From Calothrix sp. PCC 7716 (lineage in GTDB: Bacteria > Cyanobacteriota > Cyanobacteriia > Cyanobacteriales > Nostocaceae), in the NCBI RefSeq assembly GCF_019977735.1, contig NZ_AP025018.1, positions 4,650,001 through 4,714,000 of the forward strand: a stretch of DNA of 64,000 nucleotides, in the 5' to 3' direction. The position numbers were made by a program, and so were the translations under genes. Of the stretch, positions 19,602 to 28,767 are shown one piece after another (the first letter of the stretch is position 1; the number at the start of each line of letters is the position of its first letter). The notes beneath the pieces are model-generated. The model ran no database searches. It had not been told where the DNA came from and saw only the letters and a program-made list of their open reading frames with translations.

Positions 19602-19952
19602 ATCAATAAACTGTTCGCTACTTCAAAATTACTCAAAAAACTAAAAATTTCTGTTAGCCGTTAACTCTTCAGAGGTAGCGGCTTTCCTATGTGGTGCCTG
19701 TTCTAACCAGTTTCTTAACTAATCTTACGAGGTGTTTTGCAATAGCTTCCTTTGAAGGCGCGTTAATTCATAACCCATTGTCGAAGCAGGAATGGGTAAC
19801 GGAAGATAATGTTAACCTTCAAGACTGAAGGAAGGAGGCGCCTTCCACATTGCTCTTCAAGAATTGCCAGGGCAAACGCATCTAAATTCTGTAAGCTTTA
19901 CGTAGCGAGAGTTTCAGATTTTAGTTACAAAACTAAATAATGGCTAAAACCT
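19602..19952. other. Non-coding region with an inverted repeat
   Basis: No gene is visible. AGGGCAAACGCA at 19869-19880 has a perfect 12-bp inverted copy at 19981-19992, inside the end of the next pseudogene. AAGGAGGCGCCTTCC near 19834 is a short palindrome. Confidence 0.5.
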
Positions 19953-20326
19953 TTATCCCGTAAGGATTGTAAAAATAAGGTGCGTTTGCCCTGTTCCTTG
20001 TACTGCTTCTTTAAGAAAATCTTGAGCTAATTGTGACCAATCTCCAAACTCGATAACTTTGTATTCGTTGCTATCTTCTGCTAATAAGGTTGTCACCCCC
20101 AAACGCTTGCCATAAGGTAGTTTCAGGCATTTTACAGAGTCTGTGGTTGTCACCATGAATAAACATAGCTTGTTCCGAAATTCCTAAAAATTCTTTACCC
20201 ATCCGAAAACCTAACCCAATAGTGGCTTGACCGTTTTCCAATCCCGAAGGGGTCAATCACGATTGCTTTCAACTGTCTGCCTTCGTACTCAATTTCAACA
20301 AGTTGCCCTTGGTTAATGCTATTCAT
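19953..20326 (-). pseudogene. Frameshifted gene of unknown function
   Basis: Three overlapping frames on the minus strand join into one sensible sequence. The first is MNSINQGQLVEIEYEGRQLK with AIVIDPFG. The second, after a shift near 20245, is NGQATIGLGFRMGKEFLGIS. The third, after a shift near 20150, is VTTTDSVKCLKLPYGKRLGV running through FGDWSQLAQDFLKEAVQGTG. The junctions fall at short runs, so two single-base changes would restore about 120 residues. I do not recognise the family. Confidence 0.6.
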
Positions 20327-20797
20327 ACTTATAAAATCCTTTTGCGATTTTGGCACCGCCACTATTGGGGGGTTTGCGGAATCGTTCCGTAACGATTAGG
20401 GATTGCATTCTTGATAAGACGCTTAATAAAAAACGCCTACAATAACGCAGTTTGCCCTAGTCGAAACGCGCTCTTTTAGGCACCCACAGTATTTATAAAT
20501 AACTTGTAACTAGTATATCGGCGCCAATAAATAACAAGAACACTAATCTTAAATTAATTTCAACTTAGTTATTTATCAATCATTCCATTATTAAATTTTC
20601 ACCCTCTTCAGAAATCTCTAACTTAGGCTCAAAAGCATACATAGCAATATTTTTAGCCGTTAATTTGTAGTTGAGTATGAATCTAGCTGCCCAAAAAATT
20701 AGACCACTTTTTAGTTTTTGTACGTCTCTAGTCTAGGTACGATTTTCACAACATACCTCAAAATAAACATAGGACTTTTAAACGAAGCCAGAAATGC
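20327..20797. other. Intergenic region before the secretion cluster
   Basis: About 470 bases with no convincing gene. It should contain the promoter of the rightward conjugation genes. I saw no strong operator or long repeat. Confidence 0.5.
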
Positions 20798-21889
20798 ATG
20801 AAATCACTTACACCCAAGGAAAGTGATGGCAAAACTTGCTTCTGCTTTCAAGTCGAGTCTTTTCCCACTACCCAATACCCAGCCATGACTATCACCGACC
20901 CTCAAGACTTGTGGTACATATCTGATGTAGTAAATCAAGTTTTGGATGAAAAGCACGAACTGACTGATATTAAAGGTGTGCAAGCAGCTTTAAAGGAAAT
21001 TAGTATCGCGCGCGGTCGGGAGATACAGATGAATTTAGTTTTTGAGGAGGACAAACTAAAAGGATTCAATTTTGCGTTCAAACAAGACCCTAATAATGCA
21101 ACTCCCACTATTTGTTTTAAACCAACTCAGTTAGAAATGGAGGTGTCTGAGGGTAACATTACACCCTACAAAGAACGAATCAGTACAATTGATGTAGCGC
21201 AAGTAGAAACAAGGGGGCATCTTACTACTTTTTCTTCATCACACGGGGAAATTGTTGTTTTTCCACCATTACAAGTAGATAATCTTCACGTTATTCAGCC
21301 AGAAAATACAGACGTGTTGATAGGAACTTGTAACCAATTTGACAAGATAAATCCGGGTTTAGTCAGGGTTGCACATCAACTAGCATCGCGTAACGAGATT
21401 GATGGACTGTTACTAACAGGTGTAACTCTCAAAGCGGGAGTTACACTTGCTTCAAGTTTACAGTTAGAAGATAATCCAGATATGCATACTGCTGGATTGA
21501 TGGTCATTAAGCGTTTTCAACAAGTATTACCGCAAGAATTTATAGATTTAAAGGCAGGTGAAATCCCCAAAGCTTTTTCTTGGAACGACTCAAAATCAGG
21601 TAAACAATATTGCTTCAAGTTCTCTGGGTGCTGTTTTGACAATCATAACGAAGCTATACAACCTGTTAAATTACAAGGATTTGAAACAAAACCTGGCTCT
21701 AATTTAATACGCCCTGTGTTCGCAGCAACTCTAATTGATAGTAAATACAATCAATGGAGTATTGAACAGTGCGATTTTACTTCAAGTCAGGTACGTGATT
21801 TAAGTATTGCGGTGAAACCCACACTCTCAAATCTTTCTCCGGTAGTTGCCAATGCCGGAGGAGATTCTTTCTTAGATATAGAATATTGA
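20798..21889 (+). CDS. Unknown protein heading the type IV secretion cluster
   Basis: The product has 363 residues, is soluble and has no signal peptide. It has a helical N-terminal third (ISDVVNQVLDEKHELTDIKG), then beta-rich sequence (HGEIVVFPPLQVDNLHVIQP). Several cysteines occur (Cys14, Cys16 and a CCF near residue 287). I do not recognise the family. It is the first rightward gene before the VirB2-VirB3-VirB4-like set, so it may be a cytoplasmic accessory or regulator of transfer. That is inference from position. Confidence 0.65.
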   Translation: MKSLTPKESDGKTCFCFQVESFPTTQYPAMTITDPQDLWYISDVVNQVLDEKHELTDIKGVQAALKEISIARGREIQMNLVFEEDKLKGFNFAFKQDPNNATPTICFKPTQLEMEVSEGNITPYKERISTIDVAQVETRGHLTTFSSSHGEIVVFPPLQVDNLHVIQPENTDVLIGTCNQFDKINPGLVRVAHQLASRNEIDGLLLTGVTLKAGVTLASSLQLEDNPDMHTAGLMVIKRFQQVLPQEFIDLKAGEIPKAFSWNDSKSGKQYCFKFSGCCFDNHNEAIQPVKLQGFETKPGSNLIRPVFAATLIDSKYNQWSIEQCDFTSSQVRDLSIAVKPTLSNLSPVVANAGGDSFLDIEY

Positions 21890-21929
21890 GTTTGATTAAA
21901 TTAGATTTCTCTCCCAATGCTTGTTTATT

Positions 21930-22595
21930 ATGCATGAAAACTACTGCAATCATCAGGAAGTGATGAAACACCGTTATTTTCAAAACCTGAAAAATAATAT
22001 TGCAATTGCGCTGTTGTCTTCATTCAATTGGACTACTACTGATACAGGCGCCTTCATTGCTTTATTATCAGGACTAATTTATCTAGCAGTCAAAGAACCG
22101 CTTTTAGTCACAGTAATTTTATCACTAGCGTTATTCTTCTACTGTATTAACAGAGTAATTAGCTACATCCCTTACTTAAATTACCATGTCAAAAGGAAAA
22201 TTCATTTTTGGCATATTGTGGTAGTAATAATTGGATTAACCGCAACACTGACAGTGTTTGAAATGCCAGCACAGGCAATTTTCCTAAGCGGGTTAGAACA
22301 ATTCCTTACAGATATTGCACAACAAAGTTCTACAGGAGGTACAAGCGCAATAGACCCACAAGCAATAACTTTAGTCTTTAATGCAATTCGGGGTGTATTT
22401 TTACTATTAGTTGGTATAGCTGCACTCTTCGCCTACAACCAAGCACAACAAGGAAACGACTGGCGCCCAATTGCAACTCAAGCGGGTTTAGCAATTGGAA
22501 TTATTCTCACAGTCGATGTAATTACATTTCTGTTTGTGGGCAATGGAACTGGCGCCGGTGGTGCAGGTGGTGGCGGTACTGCTCCAGGAGGTTAG
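21930..22595 (+). CDS. VirB2-like pilin precursor
   Basis: I place the start at ATG 21930; TTG 21921 and ATG 21963 are alternatives and none has a clear ribosome-binding site. The first 85 residues hold membrane-type sequence. Near residue 98 a leader-peptidase-like site (MPAQA before IFLSGLEQF) precedes a mature part with two hydrophobic segments (FNAIRGVFLLLVGIAALFAY and GLAIGIILTVDVITFLFV) joined by a short polar loop. It ends in a Gly-rich tail. Two helices with a small loop after a long leader is the design of VirB2/TraA pilins. The position immediately before VirB3- and VirB4-like genes supports this. Confidence 0.65.
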   Translation: MHENYCNHQEVMKHRYFQNLKNNIAIALLSSFNWTTTDTGAFIALLSGLIYLAVKEPLLVTVILSLALFFYCINRVISYIPYLNYHVKRKIHFWHIVVVIIGLTATLTVFEMPAQAIFLSGLEQFLTDIAQQSSTGGTSAIDPQAITLVFNAIRGVFLLLVGIAALFAYNQAQQGNDWRPIATQAGLAIGIILTVDVITFLFVGNGTGAGGAGGGGTAPGG

Positions 22596-22604
22596 AAATA
22601 AGCC

Positions 22605-22949
22605 ATGTCAACAGATACAGAAGTAGTAAGAGTAAATAAAATTTTAGGTAAACAAGCGTCTTTTGGGCCAATACCAGCAAATCAAATTCTGCCTTGGTTT
22701 GTAATTATTACGATTACGTACTTTATTTTTGATGGGTTGTTAGGGTGGGGAATTCCCAAGGTGGCTGTTATTAGTTTTTGGTTAATTTTGAGTTGGTGGT
22801 TTGTCACGGGTAAAGACCCTGATAAATACATCAATCGCTTTCGTAAGCCAAAAGGACGTAATTGGATAACAGGTGGCGCCGTTTACGTATCTCCTTTACT
22901 TTCTGCTCATAGTCGGCAAAAGCTACATAAAAATAAACGTATATTATGA
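22605..22949 (+). CDS. VirB3-like inner-membrane protein
   Basis: The product has 114 residues with two adjacent membrane segments (ILPWFVIITITYFIFDGLLG and VAVISFWLILSWWFVTG) followed by a basic tail starting DPDKYINRFRKPKGRNW. VirB3/TrbD proteins have this size and shape and always lie next to the VirB4 ATPase. Its stop overlaps the VirB4-like start by four bases (ATGA), so the two are translationally coupled. Confidence 0.75.
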   Translation: MSTDTEVVRVNKILGKQASFGPIPANQILPWFVIITITYFIFDGLLGWGIPKVAVISFWLILSWWFVTGKDPDKYINRFRKPKGRNWITGGAVYVSPLLSAHSRQKLHKNKRIL

Positions 22950-25759
22950 AGAGTAATATCCCACCAATTTCTGTTAAAGAGCAGCATCAGAAGGTACAAT
23001 ATCTACCTTTTGAAAACGAGCTTGACCTTTGCTGTATGGTTCGTATTGAACGGGATAATCGTAGTATTGGAGCGTTTCTTCTTAATAAAGGTGATATTAG
23101 TAACGCTAACCAGTTTCAGTTAGTTTTTGGTTTTAAACTAAAAGGTATTCATGACCATTTATATGAGGAGGAACTTTCAGCAGTATCTAATGGAATTGCT
23201 GAGGCAATGAAATTCGTCTTAGCAGGCGAAAAATGTACATTTTTTATGGGTTGTTATTCCCAAGATGAGAAAAGACAGCAGTATCTTAATCACCTTGCTT
23301 CTTCTTGCTCTCTAAAATTACCTGCAATTTTGATGCGGAACGAACAAGCGCGCGTACAAGAATTAACTCGTCAGGGTACAAGGTCAATTTGGCAACAAAC
23401 TCTATTTTGTACTTGGACAGCAGATGTAGCTGGTGAGCGTAAAACTGACCCATTGTCTAAAGTGATACATAACGTCGCTAAAAGTGGGCGCCTCTTATTA
23501 GATGGAGTAACAGGTAGAATATCGCAACGGCAAGAGCAAGTTTTAAGCCGCTTATTAATGAAAGCTTACACTGAAGGATTTATTCAGTGGTCGATGTTAT
23601 TTAACACTAAAGCTTCATTAGAAATTACTCCTATGAGCGACGTAGAACTTTGGTCTTGGCTTTGGGGTAGGTTTAATAAATCAGAGTCCCCAGCAATTCC
23701 ACAATTACTCGTATTAACAGAAGATAAAGATAGAGGAGTTAAACTAATAGAAATTCAAAACTCACCAAAACACGCTACAACTATTTTAATTACAGGAGAA
23801 TATGGACGAAGCTCATGTCCCGAACATCGTCAATGTACTAACCGCATATATATCAAAGATAAAGTTGTTGGTGTTTTAACAATGGCAGATACTGTAGCAG
23901 CATGGGCATCAGTCAGAGAGCAAATATTATGGATGTGGAAGGTTTTGAGTGAGAATCATGTTCGCGACACGGAAGCGATTGTGGAAATATCTGCTGCCAA
24001 CCGTTATTTAACAGAAGATAATTTACATCGCCAAGCCAAACAAACCAAGGTCGCGCGCGAACGTGCTTTACTCAAAGGTACAGGTCGAGATGTCGGCGCC
24101 GAAATTAAGCAAGAGGAAAGTTTTGACGCACAGAAAAAACTATATAAAGGTGCCGTTCCATTAAATTGTGCGGTTGTATTTCTCGTAACGCGCGAGAATG
24201 CAGAAAGTTTAGATTTGGCATGTGATTTACTTTGTTCGAGTTTTGGTAATGCCAAAGTTTTACGCGAACGACACATTGCTTCACAAATTTGGCTTGAAAC
24301 TTTACCTATAACTTGGCGCCGTATATTACATTCAAGTTCGATATTGAGCGAACGGCGATTAGTATTAGAAAGCGAAACGGTTGCTGGCATCTTACCACTA
24401 ACAGTACCTAGAGAACTTGATTCAATTGGTGTAGAATTTTTAACTAACCGAGGTGGAAAACCCGTCTGTGTTGATTTATTCTCCTACACTCAACATGCTT
24501 TAGTTACAGGTAAAACAGGTTCAGGAAAATCTGTACTATTATGGCGGTTCATGCTTGATGCATTATCGCAAAATATTCCAGTAGTTGGTATAGATATTCC
24601 TGCGGCAGATGGCGAAAGCTCTTTTAAAACAGGAATTGAATTATTAGGTGAGGCAGGCGCCTATTTTGATTTATCGTCTGCTTCCAACAATTTAATGGAA
24701 CCCCCAGATTTACGACGTTTTGATGTTGATGAGCGTGCGTCACGTATGAAGTCCTGGCGCGAGTTTATACGCAATGCTCTGAGTGTAATTGTAATGGGGC
24801 GCCTTAATGCTCCTCATCTAGCACAACGAGTAGATGCAATTTTAATGCAAGCGCTGGAAATGTTTTTAAGTGACTCAGATATTATTGAACGTTACAACGA
24901 AGCTTTTACAAAAGGATGGAAATCAGCCGAATGGCAAGATATTCCAACACTAAAAGACTTTGTGCGGTTTTGTTCAATCGCGCGTCTCAATATCCAAAAA
25001 CCTGAAGCTATTGACCACCAAGCAATAAACCAAATTACCAGCCAAATTACAGCACTGTTAGTAAGTCCTCTAGGAACAGCGATAGGAAAACCAAGCAGCT
25101 TTTCTCCAGAACCAATGGTCAAATTCTACGCATTAACAGGTTTGAGTAACGACCAAGATTCATACATAATGGCAGTTGCAGCAAAAGCAGCTTGTTTGCG
25201 GGTAGCAATGAGTTATCCCAAAAGCTTGTTTATTGGAGATGAGCTTTCAGTACTTTTCCGTAAAGATGGGTTTAGTGCAATGGTTGGCGAGCTTTGTGCG
25301 ACCGCGCGTAAAGATGGTGTAAGCATAATTTTATCAAGCCAAGACCCAGATACAATTTGCCAATCTGCTGCCGCTGCAATGATTACGCAGAATATCAGTT
25401 ACCGAATAACAGGGTGCATTACATCAAATGCAGTTGCTTCATTCCAAAAATACCTAACTTACCCAAGTAACATCATTTCTCAAAATGCATCCGAGTCATT
25501 TTTTCCTCATAGGACAGATTTGTACTCATGCTGGCTGATAGAAAAAGGAGGACGTTTTTGGCAGTGTAGATTTTATCCTGGTGAAATGGCTTTGGCAGCA
25601 GTCGTAACAAACCAAGAAGAACGTCGCGCGCGTCGTGCTTTGATGGCACGGTATCCAAATACTATTAAAGGGCAACTTCAGGGTTTGGCTGAGTTTACAA
25701 AAGTATATGTTGCGGCTCTTAAGGAGAATAAAGGGTTAACACATATATCGCATTCCTGA
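22946..25759 (+). CDS. virB4: VirB4-like conjugation ATPase
   Basis: The product has 937 residues. VirB4 powers pilus assembly and substrate movement in type IV secretion. A long N-terminal domain (about 1-480) is followed by the nucleotide-binding core: Walker A VTGKTGSGKSVLL at about 520-530, the region VVGIDIPAADG after it, Walker B SLFIGDELSVLF at about 760-770, and the HerA/FtsK-like block IILSSQDPDTIC. The start overlaps the VirB3-like gene. The length is slightly above the usual 800-850 residues. No membrane segment is evident, so it is probably attached through VirB3. Confidence 0.9.
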   Translation: MKSNIPPISVKEQHQKVQYLPFENELDLCCMVRIERDNRSIGAFLLNKGDISNANQFQLVFGFKLKGIHDHLYEEELSAVSNGIAEAMKFVLAGEKCTFFMGCYSQDEKRQQYLNHLASSCSLKLPAILMRNEQARVQELTRQGTRSIWQQTLFCTWTADVAGERKTDPLSKVIHNVAKSGRLLLDGVTGRISQRQEQVLSRLLMKAYTEGFIQWSMLFNTKASLEITPMSDVELWSWLWGRFNKSESPAIPQLLVLTEDKDRGVKLIEIQNSPKHATTILITGEYGRSSCPEHRQCTNRIYIKDKVVGVLTMADTVAAWASVREQILWMWKVLSENHVRDTEAIVEISAANRYLTEDNLHRQAKQTKVARERALLKGTGRDVGAEIKQEESFDAQKKLYKGAVPLNCAVVFLVTRENAESLDLACDLLCSSFGNAKVLRERHIASQIWLETLPITWRRILHSSSILSERRLVLESETVAGILPLTVPRELDSIGVEFLTNRGGKPVCVDLFSYTQHALVTGKTGSGKSVLLWRFMLDALSQNIPVVGIDIPAADGESSFKTGIELLGEAGAYFDLSSASNNLMEPPDLRRFDVDERASRMKSWREFIRNALSVIVMGRLNAPHLAQRVDAILMQALEMFLSDSDIIERYNEAFTKGWKSAEWQDIPTLKDFVRFCSIARLNIQKPEAIDHQAINQITSQITALLVSPLGTAIGKPSSFSPEPMVKFYALTGLSNDQDSYIMAVAAKAACLRVAMSYPKSLFIGDELSVLFRKDGFSAMVGELCATARKDGVSIILSSQDPDTICQSAAAAMITQNISYRITGCITSNAVASFQKYLTYPSNIISQNASESFFPHRTDLYSCWLIEKGGRFWQCRFYPGEMALAAVVTNQEERRARRALMARYPNTIKGQLQGLAEFTKVYVAALKENKGLTHISHS

Positions 25760-25786
25760 TTGATTTGTAAAATTTAGGATTAAATG

Positions 25787-25970
25787 ATGAACCACAAAGG
25801 ACACATAATCCGGAGGATTTCCCGCAGGGTAGGGCACAAAGGAAGATAAGAGGAGAAAAAAAGCATTTTACAAATGATTAGGATTGAAATATCAGTCGTA
25901 AAATAATCGTATTTACTCTCTTTCTTCCTCTATTTCTTCGTGTTCTTAGTGTCCTTTGTGGTTTTTTAAT
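25787..25970. repeat. Inverted 'accacaaaggaca' repeats
   Basis: ACCACAAAGGACAC at about 25790 is facing AGTGTCCTTTGTGGT at about 25950. They belong to the same repeat style as those near 8430-8500 and split the secretion cluster between the VirB4- and VirB5-like genes. They may form a long hairpin that partly terminates transcription. Confidence 0.75.
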
Positions 25971-26028
25971 AAATTTAAGTTTTTACAAATTATTTAGAAA
26001 TTTTATATTAATCAAGGAGTTGATAAAT

Positions 26029-26856
26029 ATGAAGCTGAAAAGAAAACATCGTCTGTTGCATAGATTTAGTAAAAAAGTGAAAAGTATTTCTGTAATTGGC
26101 ATAACAGCCATTGGATTAAGTTTGACAGTAATAAATTCAGCATTTGGCGCCACTGTCGATACACCAGAGACTCGTTCAATCGCTAAAACAGCTAATTCTA
26201 TCAATAATACCTCAAATTCAATTCAAAATTTTGTTGATGATATAGGCTCATTTGTGAGAGGTAACTTATTTGGAGGAATTACAAATTTTGTAAATAATGC
26301 TCTTGGTTCAGTTGAAGTCCCCGATTTGGGTGAAGTTGTTGGGAAAATCATGAAAGGTTCACTACCTGAAGATGGGGAAACATCGAGCAAATTAGAAAAT
26401 AATCTCAAGAACTCTTACGCAATTCGTCAAGATTTAGCGTCGCAAAGCGAACGAGTAGGAGCAATTGAAGTAGCGCAAAATAAAACTCTCTCTAAAAAAG
26501 CTCAAAACAAGTCTAAAAATACTTTAGAGCAAAGCGCAAATTCTCAACTTGAATCAAGCTCTCTAGCAGATGATTCGCAAAATACTGATACTTCGCAGCA
26601 AATCCTTCAAAATATATCCCAACAACTAAAAAATAATGCCACAATTGCTGATTTACAGTTACAGGAAGCTTCGCAAGCTAGACAAGATAGAGCTTTAGAT
26701 TTAACTCTCACTGCTCAAACTGCACAAGAACTAAATACTTTCAACACAGGAGAACGCCAAACCAGAATTGCAACAGGTAATAATGCTGTGTCTCAAGGCG
26801 CCTTACTAACAATGCCCGGAGGAACTGTCTTTGGTCAAAATTTGAACAGTCAGTAG
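26029..26856 (+). CDS. VirB5/TrbJ-like periplasmic protein
   Basis: I chose ATG 26029 because AAGGAG lies 9 bases upstream. The product has 275 residues. The signal peptide is basic then hydrophobic and ends near AFGA. The mature protein is almost entirely polar and helical, with many Asn, Gln and Ser (NSINNTSNSIQNFVDDIG, then ISQQLKNNATIADLQLQEAS). It ends with MPGGTVFGQNL. VirB5/TrbJ minor pilus proteins share the size, export signal, coiled-coil nature and place between VirB4 and VirB6. Sequence similarity itself is too weak to prove it. Confidence 0.6.
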   Translation: MKLKRKHRLLHRFSKKVKSISVIGITAIGLSLTVINSAFGATVDTPETRSIAKTANSINNTSNSIQNFVDDIGSFVRGNLFGGITNFVNNALGSVEVPDLGEVVGKIMKGSLPEDGETSSKLENNLKNSYAIRQDLASQSERVGAIEVAQNKTLSKKAQNKSKNTLEQSANSQLESSSLADDSQNTDTSQQILQNISQQLKNNATIADLQLQEASQARQDRALDLTLTAQTAQELNTFNTGERQTRIATGNNAVSQGALLTMPGGTVFGQNLNSQ

Positions 26857-26876
26857 TCATATATTACTTAAGCTTT

Positions 26877-27971
26877 ATGTTCTCTCCCCTCTTAATTTCA
26901 CAATTAACGACACCTGATAATAACTCGGCTTCAACTGTTGGTCTTAGCTTAATCAGCAGCAGTATTGAACTGAGTAAACAAACTGTTGAATCGTGGAATA
27001 AAGCATGGGGAGATGTAATTAATCCGTCCGGCGCCTTATGGGCAGGTTTATGTAATCTAGGTACTACCCTTGCAGCATTAAGTATCATTTTCTTAGCTGT
27101 GAAAATGGCTTCTGATTACCAAGAGAAGCGGTTTTTATGGTCAGAGCTAGCTGCATCTGTTGTCTACCCGTTAGTTATTGCTCTATTTTTAGGTAGTAAT
27201 GGCTACTTGCTTTCTCAAACAGTTCTTATTGTCAGAAACATTGGTCATCAGCAGGTTATTGCTGTTCTGAATATCCAACTAGCCGATACAACTTTTAAAC
27301 AAGCAATATCTGACGTGACTTTAACTCAAAGCGTCAAAACACAAGTATCTACAATTTATACAGAATGTCAGGGTAAAACTGGTAAACCTCTTACAGACTG
27401 CCTCCAAGAAAAACGACCAATAATAGAACAGATTCTTACGGAGGCAGAAAAACAAAATAATGGACCGCTAGAAGAGGCACGCAAAGCTGTGGCACAGCTA
27501 ACTGATTTCGTACAAAATCCAGGTGCCGTTTTCAGTGCATCGATTTCACTAATATTAATCACCTTTCTCTACGCCCTGCAATGGGCATTTGTAAACATTT
27601 TAGAAGCTGCACTAATTATGACTGCGACTTTTGCACCAATTGCTTTGGGATTAAGTTTACTACCTCTAGGGTCAAAACCAATATGGGCTTGGGCTAGCGG
27701 GTTTATTTCATTGTTTGGAGTTCAACTTGGTTACAACATTATTGTTGGGTTGGCTGCGACGGTAATAGTTGCTGCTGGCGCCCAAAGTGCATCTGATTTA
27801 GCTTTTTTGGCGTTTATTAGCATTTTTGCTCCAGCTTTAGCGCTGTTAATAGCAGGAGGTGGAGGTGTTGCACTTTATACAGGTATTAATAGTCGAGTTC
27901 CAGCGCTTGTTAATGCAGCATTTGACGGTGTGGTAGCTGTTGCAACGGGTTTTGCAGGTAAAAGCTTATGA
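26877..27971 (+). CDS. VirB6/TrbL-like polytopic membrane protein
   Basis: The product has 364 residues. The membrane segments cluster at about 60-80 (LGTTLAALSIIFLAVKMA), 95-120, 220-245, 250-275, 285-310 and 320-345. A large hydrophilic loop (about 125-220) holds a CQGKTGKPLTDC pair of cysteines, presumably periplasmic. VirB6/TrbL channel proteins have this distribution. It lies 20 bp after the VirB5-like gene and 9 bp before the VirB8-like gene. Confidence 0.75.
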   Translation: MFSPLLISQLTTPDNNSASTVGLSLISSSIELSKQTVESWNKAWGDVINPSGALWAGLCNLGTTLAALSIIFLAVKMASDYQEKRFLWSELAASVVYPLVIALFLGSNGYLLSQTVLIVRNIGHQQVIAVLNIQLADTTFKQAISDVTLTQSVKTQVSTIYTECQGKTGKPLTDCLQEKRPIIEQILTEAEKQNNGPLEEARKAVAQLTDFVQNPGAVFSASISLILITFLYALQWAFVNILEAALIMTATFAPIALGLSLLPLGSKPIWAWASGFISLFGVQLGYNIIVGLAATVIVAAGAQSASDLAFLAFISIFAPALALLIAGGGGVALYTGINSRVPALVNAAFDGVVAVATGFAGKSL

Positions 27972-27980
27972 GGCACTACT

Positions 27981-28757
27981 ATGTTAAAGTCTTTAAAACA
28001 AGTTAAAAGACCGAAAATATTGCTTGATTCTAAAGATATTCTGCCACTATGTTTTATTGGTTTGACTACCTTTAGTTTATTAAGCTTTTTATTCATATTG
28101 TTTCTGAGCTTTAAAGTTAATCAACTCTCAGAAAGAAAAACAACTTTTGTGCAGTTGGTCAATGGTCGTGCTTTAGTTATGTCCGAGCAAGATTATTTAT
28201 ACCGCTATCCAGAAGTTATAAAAAATACCGTTAGACAGTGGGCGGATTTAACTTTTAATTGGGATAGTGTAATTGGCGCCAAGCTCGCCACGAGGATACT
28301 CCCCGGTGGCAGACTTGGCACCACTAAAGAACTAGACAAAGGACGGGATATTGGCAAGGGGAAACGTGTTACAACAAACGCTTATTTTGGCTCGTTTTTA
28401 ATACAGCAAGGGAAAGGTGGATTCCGACAAGCTGTATTACAACAATTAGCAGAAATTACCCCGCAGCGAGTATTTAACGGTCAAGTTCGCTCAAAGATTA
28501 TAATTTCTTACCTCTCTAATCCTCGGCAAATCAAACTGGGTGAGTGGGAAGTGGATATGATTGCTACAAGAGTACTAGTAAATATGGGTGGTGGCGCCGA
28601 TGAAGAAATAGCAATAAATCGCACGTTTACTCTGCAAGCTGTAGATATACCCCAACCACCAGAAAGCAACGCTTCTGCCTTAGAAAAACAATTATATGAA
28701 ATTAGAAGTGCGGGTTTAGAAATAACAAAAATTTCTGAATTTACTCCAAATAAATAG
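27981..28757 (+). CDS. VirB8-like inner-membrane scaffold
   Basis: The product has 258 residues with one membrane segment at about 25-50 and a periplasmic remainder, the topology of VirB8/TrbF. Typical features are an early helix (YPEVIKNTVRQWADLTFNW) and later strands (SKIIISYLSNPRQIKLGEWE). Residues about 98-114 (GAKLATRILPGGRLGT) are encoded by a 48-bp palindromic repeat that also occurs elsewhere in the element, so the protein has tolerated an in-frame insertion. The gene lies tightly between the VirB6- and VirB10-like genes. Confidence 0.72.
   Translation: MLKSLKQVKRPKILLDSKDILPLCFIGLTTFSLLSFLFILFLSFKVNQLSERKTTFVQLVNGRALVMSEQDYLYRYPEVIKNTVRQWADLTFNWDSVIGAKLATRILPGGRLGTTKELDKGRDIGKGKRVTTNAYFGSFLIQQGKGGFRQAVLQQLAEITPQRVFNGQVRSKIIISYLSNPRQIKLGEWEVDMIATRVLVNMGGGADEEIAINRTFTLQAVDIPQPPESNASALEKQLYEIRSAGLEITKISEFTPNK
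28275..28322. repeat. 48-bp palindromic unit, copy A (in frame in VirB8-like gene)
   Basis: The unit begins GGCGCCAAGCTCGCCACG and ends GGTGGCAGACTTGGCACC, with nested inner arms around GATACTCCCC. It is 48 bp long, or 16 codons. Related copies: 43959-44006, 44564-44611 and 53814-53903. Confidence 0.85.
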
Positions 28758-28767
28758 AGATAAGATT

